Positions 43,401 to 53,430 of a DNA stretch of 64,000 nucleotides are shown piece after piece. The position numbers and the translations under genes were made by a program. The stretch comes from Mytilus galloprovincialis. Taxonomy: Eukaryota; Mollusca; Bivalvia; Mytilida; Mytilidae. The notes beneath the pieces were generated by a model that had not been told where the DNA came from, did no database searches, and saw nothing but the letters and a program-made list of their open reading frames with translations. The stretch covers positions 113,950,517-114,014,516 of the forward strand of contig NC_134839.1 in NCBI RefSeq assembly GCF_965363235.1, given 5' to 3'. Every line of letters starts with the position of its first letter. The first letter of the stretch is position 1.

Positions 43401-44974
43401 TTAGCTTTAAAAGGTGTTTGTTTTGAGAAAAATCCTTTGAAATGTTGGATTAAAGGGTGTTTGAAATTTCCTGATGTTTTGTCAACGGGGGACACATATT
43501 CGCCGTTGTAACACATCTATTTAAAACCAAATAACTGCAGCTTTAAACAATATTTATCAAATAAATTTCATTATAGATGAATAGCAGACATTTGAAAGGT
43601 GTAAAAAACTGAAATTAAGGGAAATCAGTCAAAGAATTACTAAAGAAATACTTCTTTGAAATTGTTTTTTCATTCAGGAAATTGGCTGAAAATCGTTGTC
43701 CGTTTTTCAGTCCTTTGCGGTAAGTGCCGAAATTTGGTCTCATTTTCAAAAATAATCATATTTGTTATATAAAAATATAATTTACCGGCATATTTCTTCA
43801 ATTTCAACCATCCTTTGAAGTTTTTACACCTCAAAATCATAAAACGGCGAAATTGTGTCCACGGCAAATATGAGCGCCCCACTCTATCTAGAAGAAAATT
43901 TTGTAAAAATATATTTCCAGTTTTCTGTTACTTATATATGGACTTAGTTTTTCTTCCAGTTAACATAACATACAGTCTGCAGTTAAAGTTCTTAAAACAT
44001 TTATAAGATTCATAAAGTAGGCGAGACACTGGGTTCCGATGAACCTTTATATTTTTTTTACAATCTTGACTGTTATACATTGTGGGCATAATGCCCCACT
44101 TAAAACCTTGCACACAACATTGTTAGGGATGCAAGTATAGTACTTAATAACAAATTCATCTGCACTCCCAGGTTCTGAAGATAAGATTGAAGATGATTAC
44201 CCTTTGAAATAAACTGAAAAAAATGAAGACAACACGTTATTAATTTCATATGTCCAAAGTGCTTTTCTGAATCTACCTTCATTAGAAACACTCAAAGCTG
44301 AATATTTGAAAGCCAAGGATGTATAAGAACCAAAACTATTGAAGAGCTATAAAACTTTATATAAAAGCTGGTTCTTAATACTGCTTTAAGGTTTCCACAA
44401 CATATAATTTAAAAAAGGAAATGGAAATGGGAAATGTGTCAAAGAGCACCCTGCTGCATTAATCACTCATAAAGCCTTATAAATTAGGGTTTAGAACTTC
44501 ACCCAGTTGATGTCATATAGTGATACCTGTGTTAATTGTTATGTAACAGTCATAGTTGCTATAAAGACTGTACATATAGTTGCTTTTGTCCACTTCATTT
44601 GGGGTCTGGTGCTTCATATGGAGTAAATAACAACTTTCAGTATGCAAATTTTGCTGAATAATCTTGTTATTTTCTTTAAATGTGTTTATTTCAGCTCAGA
44701 GGAACAACAAAAAGAAAGACTAATGAAAAGAAATATCTTATCCAAGGAGGATGCTGATCAAAGAATCGGCTCTCAAATGTCATTGGCTGAGAAACGTAAA
44801 CAAGCAACATATATTATTGACAATGATGCTGATATTGAATATACTAGGCAACAAGTCAAAAATATTCATCAAAAATTAAAAGACAGTTACCTTCATTGGA
44901 AAATTAGAATTTTACTCTCTTTAGGATTTTTCTCGGTATTTGGATTATTTAGCTATACACTAAAATTGTTTTAA
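37492..44974 (+). CDS. DCAKD: Dephospho-CoA kinase domain-containing protein, four exons
   Basis: Exons: 37492-37606 (115 nt), 41654-41857 (204), 42774-42861 (88), 44695-44974 (280); 687 nt, 228 residues, against 231 in human. The start [16 protein letters not shown] holds the Walker A P-loop (G8-S15). Further family motifs are [50 protein letters not shown] and a LID-like basic segment. The C-terminus ([21 protein letters not shown] region) is one hydrophobic helix, as in vertebrate DCAKD. CoaE-fold enzymes phosphorylate dephospho-CoA with ATP; in animals the main activity resides in COASY, so the DCAKD role is less certain. Exon 1 ends at a weak donor G|GTGATA. Introns 1 to 3 are loaded with transposons. 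Confidence 0.94.
38356..41111. mobile_element. Non-autonomous hAT-type element, 8-bp target duplication
   Basis: The target duplication ATTCCGAC is at 38348-38355 and 41112-41119. Termini are CAGAGATGGGTCCGATTAC and inverted GATTACAATTACAATTACC then CCAAGTCTG. Subterminal regions at both ends are dense in ATTAC/GTAAT motifs (TGTAATTGATTAAATTAC and others), a typical hAT transposase-binding arrangement. At 2.76 kb it has no transposase frame. It contains an older repeat at about 39645-39850. All of it lies in DCAKD intron 1. Confidence 0.88.
39645..39850 (+). repeat. Dispersed repeat with TTCATTCTGTGGTAAAAGGT
   Basis: GTCGAGCCTGCGGCTTTTGT, CATCCTACATTCCC, CACAAATATTCATTCTGTGG, ATAACTTTCTCAAATTG and TTATGATCAAAAGCTAGTAT recur at 42870-43000 and 43165-43280 with 43887-44010 in DCAKD intron 3, and a GTCGAGCCTTCGACTTTAGT piece occurs at 7687. 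The minus and plus frames here overlap one another and are repeat artefacts. Confidence 0.75.
42345..42600 (-). mobile_element. Interspersed repeat, second copy (see 25150)
   Basis: GACAACAACTGTCATATTCC, TTGGTACAGGCATTTTC, ATGTAGAAAATGGTGGATTA and TGACGATGCGTGAACTAAAC match 25210-25350 in the same order and strand. It lies in DCAKD intron 2. Confidence 0.7.
42700..42735 (-). mobile_element. Retroelement tail scrap next to DCAKD exon 3
   Basis: TAGAACAGACAACAGCAGAA followed by GGTCACCAATAG matches the tail family at 15340-15370. It ends about 40 bp before the exon 3 acceptor. Confidence 0.8.
42868..43280 (+). repeat. Repeat pieces in DCAKD intron 3 with a nested retroelement tail
   Basis: The repeat family of 39645 begins about 8 bp after the exon 3 donor (AAAGCTAGACATAGCGATCC). 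It is interrupted at about 43030-43165 by a reverse retroelement tail (GGGAATGTGTCAAAGAGACA, ACCATAGAACAGACAACAGC, GGAGGTGTCCTTCAGCT) and resumes with TTCACTCTGTGGTTAAAGTT. Confidence 0.75.
43281..43884. mobile_element. TIR element of 604 bp in a TA target
   Basis: The left end is GAGTGGGGTGCTCATTTTCG, the right end inverted (CAAATATGAGCGCCCCACTC). TA flanks both sides (43279-43280 and 43885-43886). The host repeat reads GCTAGTATCTAG without interruption at 39830, which gives an empty site with one TA. This supports a TA duplication, as in Tc1/mariner-like MITEs. No coding frame. Confidence 0.85.
43887..44694. other. Rest of DCAKD intron 3
   Basis: After the resumed repeat (to about 44010) comes a retroelement tail scrap in reverse at 44417-44453 (GAAATGGGAAATGTGTCAAA). 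The remainder is unremarkable. Overlapping short frames on the minus strand at 43.7-44.3 kb are not supported. Confidence 0.5.
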
Positions 44975-45909
44975 TTGAACAAATTATGAAATTATGAAAT
45001 TGTAAATCTGTATGCTATTTTAGTATTTATTCAGAGAGATATATATGACTTTCCAAAGTCGTTCAGAATACATTGCATGATACAGATTTTCAAATTTTAA
45101 ATCACACAATCAAGCCATTTTTACCATATTGTTCTGAAATTGGGGTACTTCGTCTTGTAATTTTTAGGTGTACACAACACTTTGACTACATAGATGTGGC
45201 TTGTTTGGCTAATTTTTTTCATTTAGAGTTCAAATTTTCATACTATTTAAAATACTCAAAACATTCAGCTGATTTGTAAAGAATTATCTCCCTTCAGTGT
45301 TCTCCTTAAATAAAAGATATTAACTCCTTTGAACTAGAGTAGAAGTATCGTAAATGCCCTTGTCAAAATTTGTCCATGATATTTTATGAGTATATAATTG
45401 GAGTTTTAAGTAAATAATCTTATTTAGCAGTTCATAGGGTCATCCTCCAATACACATTGATAGTATTTATTCAATAAATTTCAAAAATCTAGAAACAAAA
45501 ACAGATTTTTTTGGTTTTTTCCCCTTTAAACGTGATGAAATATGCAACACTAGGACTATGATTTATTATATATGTTCTACAATAAGAACAAAATTGCTAT
45601 AGATAGCCTCATGTCATCAAGAGCATTATTAATATTGTTTCTTTTTTACTTGTGTCTATTTATAATCTTTATATGTAACATTTCTTTTATTATGATTGAT
45701 GTAATAAAATAATTATATATATATTAGAAAGGACATTTTTTATAAACATTTGTTTCCTGTATTATTACTGCTTTCATTCCTCTTCACTCTTCAAAGCAGA
45801 TTGACACATTACACATTCAGACAGTTGTGTGTTCCACTTGACTGATCTATTTTAAGAAACCGCAACTATAATGGTTAATTTAATAAAATGCTTTGCTGAA
45901 CACAGCCTG
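44975..45909 (+). other. DCAKD: DCAKD 3'UTR and candidate poly(A) signals
   Basis: AATAAA occurs at about 45309-45314, again near 45474 and near 45703. The position of the true end cannot be decided. No other feature is seen. Confidence 0.45.
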
Positions 45910-46770
45910 ATACGACTGCAGAGGTGAACCCTGAACAGTTAGGGCAAATTTGGACACAATATTCAAGCTTGATACTGTCTGAATTTGCATTGTGATATAA
46001 TATAGGTTTTTGACATAAAATAAATGTGGTTAAAGATCTTACAAATCTATTGAGCAATACTGTGCAACTGAAGTTTTCTTCTTGAAACTTTACAAAAATT
46101 GGAAATTTGAAAAATTTATAAAATATAAATCCCCTAAAAAAATCCCCCAAAATTTTGTAACAAAACCCTTTGGAGCAATTACCCTAAAACTCAATCGCAG
46201 CCTTTCTTTTGTAGTATGGAACCTTGTAGTACAATTTCAGAGAAATCCATACACTTAAACACAAATTATTGTCTGGAAACTAGAGAAATGCTTCTTTTTG
46301 GCCCTTTTTGTCCCCCAATTCCTCCATATTTTAGACAATTAACCCCTAACTCAACCCCAGCCTTCCCTTTGTTATATGGAACCTTGTGGTACAATGTCGG
46401 AGAGATCCATACACTTACACAAAAGTTATTGTCCAGAAAGTAGAAAAATGCTTCGTTTTTTGCCCCTTTTTGGCCCTTAATTCCTAAACTGTTTGCCCCA
46501 TAACCCTTAAAATAAATCCAAACCTTCTACTTTAAACATTGTGGTACAATTTCAGAGCAATTGAAATACTTATACACAAGTTATTGTCCTGAAACTAGAT
46601 AAGTGCCCCTTTTTTCCTAAACAGTTGGGACCATCATCCCGAAAATCAATCCCAACCTTACTTTTGTGGTATTGAACCTTCTTAAAAACTTTCATACAGA
46701 TCCTTCACTTAAACTAAAGTAATCAACATCATACCATTATACAATCCCAAAAAAAATTTTGCAGTTGTAT
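45910..46770 (-). mobile_element. HINE/Helentron-like repeat, family A, copy 3 (reverse, diverged)
   Basis: It begins ATACGACTGCAGAGGTGAAC (the reverse of the copy 1 right side, GAACCCTGAA-type) and ends GCAGTTGTAT at 46761-46770, the counterpart of ATACGACCGC. Just outside the left end, GCTGAACACAGC at about 45898-45907 forms a hairpin as expected for the 3' end in this orientation. The body holds three tandem units of about 150 bp with CTTTGTTATATGGAACCTTG and CCATACACTTA. The minus-strand 91-residue frame over its left end is not a gene. Confidence 0.65.
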
Positions 46771-46875
46771 AAAAAGTAATAAACATGATAAAACGAAAAA
46801 TTACAATGGTTAAAATTATTTTTTGAAAAAAAATGGGCTCAAGACTGAAGGAAATGTTCAAAACATTTACTTATA

Positions 46876-47056
46876 CAGTGCAACCTGACCAATCCGACAT
46901 ACTGGGGGGGGGTCCAGAAAAAAATGTCAGATTAAGCAGGGTGTCGGAATACCCAGGTTTTTTCTGCAAGGATAGGCATATTTTGGGACCATGAAAATGT
47001 GTCGGTTTAAGCAAGATGTTTGAATACTCAGGTGTCGGATTAGGCAGGTTGCACTG
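46876..47056. mobile_element. pogo/Tc1-type MITE, 181 bp, TA target
   Basis: The ends are CAGTGCAACCTGACCAATCC and inverted GGATTAGGCAGGTTGCACTG, with TA on each side (46874-46875 and 47057-47058). Two inner copies of GTCGGATTA / GTCAGATTAAGCAGG type sequence lie between. CAGTNNAACCT ends and TA target fit pogo-like or Tc1-like MITEs. Confidence 0.85.
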
Positions 47057-47058
47057 TA

Positions 47059-47887
47059 CTATCCTTTGTAAATTTGGATTAAAAAACGACTCAAGATCAA
47101 ACTCTGAATCAAAGAGCTGAACAGCTCTGAGGAGAAAGACAGCCCTTGTTTGGTTTGTTTCTTTTTTTTAGGGGGGGGGGGGTATCTTTTGATAGTCTTC
47201 ATATGTGTAATGTAATTTCGTTTCCTTAGTTTAGGATTCAATTTGGACCAATGGAAGAGATCTGCATCTTCTAGATCTAAACATTCGATTAAAGTTGATA
47301 GTTAATAATGTAAAATTCAACTGAATTCTGTCATTTAACAACTACAATATTTTCTGAAATCTTAATTGTGTACCACTGAACTGCATGCTAGGCCATTTTC
47401 CATTTTTTGTGACAGTACTCTATGATTTTTATTTTTTTTCTTAAGAAAGTTAGGACTGAAAAATCTCTTCAGTTTTAAATTTCCATTGATAAAGTTCCCA
47501 GTTACAACTCTCATCACAGGGATACAGGAACGAATAAAAAAACAATATGATTGATGTAAACTGTGTGAAACTTGTTTCCAGATCCTACATTTTGAAATAT
47601 TTGTTAATTTCATAAATAAATAGGTTCAAACTTTAGAATGCTACATTTTTTTTTTTTTTTTTTTTTTACCATTACAATGATTTATTTGTTGGTACACACA
47701 ATTTAGTTTTAATGGAAGACTACTTATCATATACTAAATGTCACATTTTAAGTTTTATTTTAGTGGATAATGACTCATCAATTGAGGTGCTCCTGATTTG
47801 GAGGTAGATTCACAAACCAGAATTTTATAGAAAAAATGAAAAAATCGTTTCTCTCCCCAATCTCATGTATCTCCACAGACTTTGTTT
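47059..47887. other. Intergenic stretch with homopolymer runs
   Basis: A G run near 47171-47182 and a T run of about 20 near 47648 are present. No gene. Confidence 0.5.
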
Positions 47888-48193
47888 AGGAAGTACACCA
47901 CTAATTAATGGTCCCATTGCTTTCTATGTTAAATTCCTCCATTTCAAGCAGGCACACCTCTTTCATTTTAAGTTCAAATAAAGTGGCAATCATTGCATGT
48001 CTAAGCAACACTTTATGGTGTTTTGTACTGAAAAAAATCAACATACCTTTAATTGCATATAAGAAAGAACTGGTTCCCGGAACTTCGGATGTACCAAAAC
48101 AGGTACTTCAGATTAAATGTACCCTCTTTTTAAAATTTGGTGCAGTTTTTTTTAATATTCAAAATTTTAAGTCCAAAAGTGTTCTACAATGAT
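47888..48193. repeat. Direct repeat copy 1 of about 306 bp
   Basis: It matches 49077-49392 almost base for base, from AGGAAGTACACCACTAATTA to GTTCTACAATGAT. It lacks the right end found in copy 2 and a 14-bp piece (TCTGACAAACAGAC region) present there. The 94-residue frame inside has no motif and the frame is not kept in copy 2, so it is not called as a gene. Confidence 0.9.
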
Positions 48194-49076
48194 GATAAAA
48201 CACCTATAACAGAACCAAACTTGTTATATTGACTTGAGCATTACTTTATTTCATTCTATGATCTATTCCAAGCAATAAAAAACATATAAAGCTTTAGTCC
48301 AAATACTATTTTACTAATTTTAAGGTCAAATTGGACTGGTAGTAATATATGGGTTATTCAAAGAAAACTGCATATGGATATTGTATATTGGCCAAAATCC
48401 TTTTTTATTCTCAATATTATTGTTTTATTTATTAATTTCTATTAGGAAAGCTCTGTGCTAACCAATGGTCATATTTTTATCAGAGGTTCTTCATTAAATA
48501 AAGATTTATTAGTCCAAACTTAAGACATAATTGAGAATATTGTCCCCCCTTTTTTCTTCAAATAAAAAAATGGCTTTTTTTTGTATAAACCTTACTTCTG
48601 TGGTAAAACATAGATTATTAAGAGCAATTTATATATCCCTCAGCTAGATAACTTGCTAAACTGGTTCAAAATTGCATGTACAGTGAGATTTTGGAATTCT
48701 TATATGAGTATATACCATTTGCCTAGATTGTAAAAGGCTACCATAAGAAAAACAATAAAACTTGAAAAATACTAGGATTATTTGACCAAGAGCTATTTTG
48801 TACCATACACAAGTTATAATATACATGTTTTATTGATTTTAATAACATATAATGCAAAAATAAGAACTTGGAGTCAAGTCTTAACTGCATGCATGTTGTA
48901 TGACCATAAAAGACTAAACTACCTTAGTATGCCAGTTTAAGAGCTGAAATTTTCCTTAAACAAAATTGTTCACCAAAAAAAGATGACAGAATATGATTAC
49001 TAACATCAAATTTGACTTATTTCCATTGGAATAGGTACAACTTCTAAAAATTGGATTTCTGATGATTCTCTGTAAT
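48194..49076. other. Spacer between the direct repeats, nothing recognised
   Basis: 883 bp of AT-rich sequence. It shows no primer-binding site or polypurine tract that would make the flanking copies LTRs. Confidence 0.5.
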
Positions 49077-49545
49077 AGGAAGTACACCACTAATTAATGG
49101 TCCCATTGCTTTCTATGTTAAATTCCTCCATTTCAAGCAGGCACACCTCTTTCATTTTAAGTTCAAATAAAGTGGCAATCATTGCATGTCAAAGCAACAC
49201 TTTATGGTGTTTTGTACTGAAAAAATCAACATACCTTTAATTGCATATAAGAAAGAACTGGTTCCCGGAACTTCGGATGTACCAAAACAGGTACTTCAGA
49301 TCTGACAAACAGACTAAATGTACCCTCTTTTTAAAATTTGGTGCAGTTTTTTAATATTCAAAATTTTAAGTCCAAAAGTGTTCTACAATGATCACCAGTC
49401 CTTCAGCTTTCATTTGATGCCAAAAATACCTAAATATTCTATATATTTTGAAAGTTATACTCATGCGTAGGAACTATGTTGTGTTAAATATGTACTACTT
49501 TCTGGTATGTGCTTTCTGGCCGGGCCCGAATTAGTGGTGTTACAC
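49077..49545. mobile_element. Direct repeat copy 2, longer, with terminal inverted repeat
   Basis: The left end includes TACACCACTAATT (49083-49095) and the right end AATTAGTGGTGTTA (49529-49542), an inverted pair of about 13 bp. This suggests the full unit is a TIR element of about 460 bp and that copy 1 is truncated on the right. The class is unresolved. Confidence 0.65.
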
Positions 49546-50276
49546 CTTTACATTGAAAGTTGTTGACCTACAAATTAAAGTATTGCATGTTGATGTTTGA
49601 ATCATCTACAGCAAACATAATTATGTTTAAATTTAACAAATACCAATTTATAATTAGTGCACAAACTCTGAGAATGATTTAAATAACCAGTGAAGGATAT
49701 CCGTGCTTCTGCGTAGTGTGGCATTCCAACAATGACGTCACTATAAAATATGATGTAGGTTGGATATATTTAGAATATCTCATCATACTGATTTTTCCGG
49801 ATTGTAAAAGAAATGTAAATAGTGTAAAGGGAGAGCTCAAAATACGCTAATTTCGCTAGAAACAGAAGGGAAATGTGTTAAAAAGTGTTTAAAGTCAATC
49901 TATTCATTTGTGTGTCTCATTCTTATCAATCTCATTAAGATTTGTTGGGGGGTTTTCCACACTATAAAAACAAAATGAATGATGTGAGTGGATGTCACTC
50001 TGGTCAACCCCATAGGGGATTGACGGCTTGAAGCCGTCTTTCCCCAAAAAATGAGAGAACATTACTCAAACTATTACATAAAAGTTAGGTACCCAACTTC
50101 AAACATGTGTGCAATCTTTCTGTGAAGTTTCTGGGGTCTGGATTAAAACTGTAGGAGGAACTCATTATACAATATAGGTACCTACTTTTGCTATTTCATC
50201 CATCCATCAGCCCACATCACAATACTATAAGCAGTTTTTTGGACCTCGTGATCAAAATTGCAGAAGGAGTTGATTA
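49546..50276. other. Intergenic stretch, nothing firm
   Basis: A short dyad GGATTGACGGCTTGAAGCCG type motif (GACGGCTTGAAGCCGTC at about 50021-50037) was noted. No gene. Confidence 0.45.
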
Positions 50277-50557
50277 GGCAGCAACCATTTGATTTTCTGG
50301 GGGGGGCTATGGTTTTTTTTTCGGTGCAAACTTTTTTTTTCGCCTTCGGCGAAGAACAATCTATTTTTTTAGCGACAAACCGAAAACAATTTTTTTCTTT
50401 CAATTTTAGCATTACATATAGTGGCAGCTGAGGGTGAAACAAACATTTTTTTTTTCTCAGGGTCCAAAACAAATTATTTTTTTCACCAAAACCTGGAAAC
50501 AAACTTTTTTTTCCAAAAAAAACCATAGCCCCCCCAGAAAATCAAATGGTTGATGCC
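50277..50557. mobile_element. PIF/Harbinger-type hairpin MITE, TTA target
   Basis: The left arm GGCAGCAACCATTTGATTTT then CTGGGGGGGGCTATGG has its inverted match at the right (CCATAGCCCCCCCAG then AAAATCAAATGGTTG, GCC). TTA flanks both sides (50274-50276 and 50558-50560). The middle carries T runs and inverted pieces. The 111-residue minus frame across it is an artefact of the poly-T/poly-A arms. Confidence 0.88.
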
Positions 50558-50859
50558 TTACCTAAAATATGTACTAATTTCACTCAAACCATTTCTTTCA
50601 CATTCACCTAACATCCCTGTACTTTCAGCCATATTTGCAGTTCGTACAACTTTGCCAAAGAGGAAAAAATTGATCGGTTCATCAAATTTATCAAACAGTA
50701 CTTTCAATACAGATTAAATCAGATATAATTGAAAGGAAAGAATATGGTGTATCAACAGACACAACATCACAATGCATATATATAAACCTACAATGAACAT
50801 GCTAAAATGTCTTGCCTACTTTCCTAAAAATAATTGATTTTATGTTGTAATACTTATAT

Positions 50860-51480
50860 ATAAAGGTAAACAACTAACATTGACAAATGCGCCATGAACA
50901 ATTGGTCAAGATCAGAAGAACCATGTCAGACAGATATAAACATATTACAATCATTTTTAGCACTGAATATAGTTGACCTATTGATTATAGTACCTGAGAA
51001 ACAGACCAAATCGCTAAAGCATAACATTGATCAATGAACCATGAAAACAAGGTCACAGCCAGATGAACCATGCAATACAAACATGTATATCTACCTAATC
51101 ATACGCTCATTCCATACATGACAAGCTGACCGTGCAAGAGCTGTGTGGCCAGTCAAGGTTGTTAAAAACTTCCATTTGTTGATTCCATACACCACAATGG
51201 CAAATATAGTTGATCTTTTGCTTATTATTTCTAAGAGAAAGACCTAAATACAGAAACCTTAACATTTCCCATTGATCGAGGAATATTAGGTCAAGGTTCA
51301 GATGGTATCTGAAAGATAGAAATGTAGAACATGCAATCATTATACATTCAATATAGTTGACCTTTTGTTATTGGTATCTGAGAAACATATCAAAACACAA
51401 AAACTACACTAACCAATGAACCACAAAAATAACAGAACATACTATAAAGTTTTTATCAGCAGTCACTAAACCATGAAATT
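50860..51480. repeat. Diverged tandem repeat of about 150-200 bp, about 3-4 units
   Basis: Recurrent pieces: ATATAGTTGACCTATTGATT / ATATAGTTGATCTTTTGCTT / ATATAGTTGACCTTTTGTTA, followed by a CTGAGAAACAGACC-like phrase and then AATGAACCATGAAAACAAGG-like sequence. Related to 25860-26110. Confidence 0.75.
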
Positions 51481-52091
51481 AAGGTCAAGGACAGTGATGT
51501 TATGACAAGAATAAACTTTGTAACATAACGAATCTATGCTTTGGTAAAATTTTCTATTGTTTGAAATTTAAGTTTTCAGAATAGGTCAATGAATAAAGAT
51601 CACTGATGTTGGAATACTGAACATTTCATTTTTAAAAAGAGAGGGATAAATATCTTTGTATTCATATTTCACTAAATCAGATGTATAAATGTAATAGTTA
51701 GTTGAGTTACTGTTGTACTGAGCCAACTATTACAGAGGATCAGCTGAGAGATTCAATAATAATAAAAATTATGACAGAATTTGAACCATCTCACAGCAGA
51801 AAAAACCCAAAGACAGAGTCATTATAATAATCTTTTTATTTCCATTACCAACTTTTGATTAGGTCACTAAAATATCTCAAAAAGTTAACAAAATATATAA
51901 TAAAACACTGCAATATCATTCAGCAGGTCAATATTAACAAAATAAAACAAATACAAATGAAACTTTTGTGAACATGTCATGCTCTTGATGTACAAATACA
52001 ATAGTGTACAAATCTGTGGAATCATTTATGTTTCGGGGTACCAATTTCTATGAATTAAAGAAAACTTACATTTTCATAGATATTTTATTTG
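51481..52091. other. Intergenic stretch, nothing recognised
   Basis: AT-rich sequence without a credible gene. Confidence 0.45.
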
Positions 52092-52280
52092 GGGCTATTC
52101 CAGAAAAAAATGTATGGGGGGGTTGGAAGGCACATTGTATAAATAATACATGGGTGATGGGTATCAGAGCAACTTTTCACACTATAATGCACTATAATTC
52201 TAAATTACAATTGTCTGGGTGGCAGGTGCTGACAAAAACTGCCTTCCAACCCCCCCATACATTTTTTTCTGGAATAGCCC
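52092..52280. mobile_element. Hairpin MITE with perfect 41-bp inverted ends, TTG target
   Basis: The arms start GGGCTATTCCAGAAAAAAAT and continue GTATGGGGGGGTTGGAAGGCA. The inverted copy ends at 52280 and is identical over 41 bp, so the insertion is young. TTG is duplicated at 52089-52091 and 52281-52283. The 3-bp duplication with GG ends fits PIF/Harbinger-like MITEs. The 98-residue frame across it is not a gene. Confidence 0.88.
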
Positions 52281-52384
52281 TTGGTAAAAACTGCATATAA
52301 TCTAATAGAAATTTTGAAAATGGTTAAAACATTTAAAACACTATTTCACCAGTTCCAACAAAATCCACCAAAATTAGTATCCAT

Positions 52385-52525
52385 AAATAGTAATGAATCC
52401 ACAGTATCTGATCATCATACTTATCATGATTAATAGTAATGAATCCACAGTATCTATCATCATGCTGATCATGATTAATAGTAATGAATCCACAGTATCT
52501 GATCATCATACTTATCATGATTGAT
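52385..52525. repeat. Tandem repeat of about 46-59 bp, 3 units
   Basis: ATAGTAATGAATCCACAGTA followed by TCTGATCATCATACTTATCATGATT-type sequence occurs three times with small differences (ACTTATCATG versus GCTGATCATG). Confidence 0.9.
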
Positions 52526-52839
52526 TGTTGATGTTTTATGAGTTAGCAAAACAAAAAAATAAGAAAATGAGGACATCGTCACTGAACATAAAATAATATT
52601 TCAAATATCTAAAGGTCACCAGGGTGCACTCTAATGCTGATTCTGGTATGAGTAGAAATAAAGATTTATGTAAATGAGACAATAATCGCATGAAAAAGGA
52701 AAGTGCTAAACCAGATATCACAGACACAGTTATAAGGCCACATTTGTGATTAACGAGAGGTCTTATCATTAAGGGACTACTTTAAATGATGCATATCCTT
52801 ACAACACATAAATGTGAGGAAATCAGCTTGGTGACGGGA

Positions 52840-53430
52840 TTTACCAATACCGGTATAGTAAGCTTGGTAGCAGGAGGCTTAACAATATTGGAAGATTGCT
52901 TAGTAGCAGAGATTTACCAATATGGTAAACTTAGTAGCAGAGATTTACCAATATGGTAAACTTAGTAGCAGGGGTTTACCAATATTTTACCAATATGGTA
53001 ATTTTGGTTGCAGGGAGTTTACCAATATGGTAAGCTTGGTTAAGTTGGTAGCAGAGGGTTTACCAATATGGTTTTAAGCTTGGTAGTAGGAAGCTAACTA
53101 TTACAGGTAGCTTGGTAGCAGGGTGTTTACCAATACGGTAAATTTGTTAGAAGTTACTTAACATGATCGTACAATTTGTATCTACGGGTTTATGAATATG
53201 GTAAGCTAAGTAGCAAGGGAGATTACTTAACATGATCGTACAATTTGTATCCACGGGTTTATCAAAATGGTAAGCTAAGTAGCAAGGGAGAAAACACTGT
53301 AGTCAGCTTAATTTAGTGGCAGGTATTCAACAATTATGTAGGTTTGGTGGCAGGGTGTTTACCAGTAATGTAAGGTTAGTAAAGAGTGTTTACTACTAAG
53401 GTAAGCTTTATAGTAAAGGTTCAATATGAA
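52840..53430. repeat. Degenerate tandem array with TTTACCAATATGGTAA
   Basis: About 15 loosely similar units of 30-50 bp combine GTAAGCTTGGTAGCAGG and TTTACCAATATGG. A 70-bp sub-block with TTACTTAACATGATCGTACA is itself duplicated at about 53155 and 53222. The motif ACCAATATGGT is a short dyad. Confidence 0.85.

Noticed and set aside
47888..49392. Solo LTR retrotransposon with two LTRs
   Set aside because: No TG...CA ends, primer-binding site or polypurine tract; copy 2 has inverted ends that fit a DNA element better.
50191..50526. 111-residue minus-strand frame
   Set aside because: Lies across a hairpin MITE; the residues come from poly-A/poly-T arms.
52004..52300. 98-residue plus-strand frame
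   Set aside because: Passes through both arms of a perfect inverted-repeat MITE.
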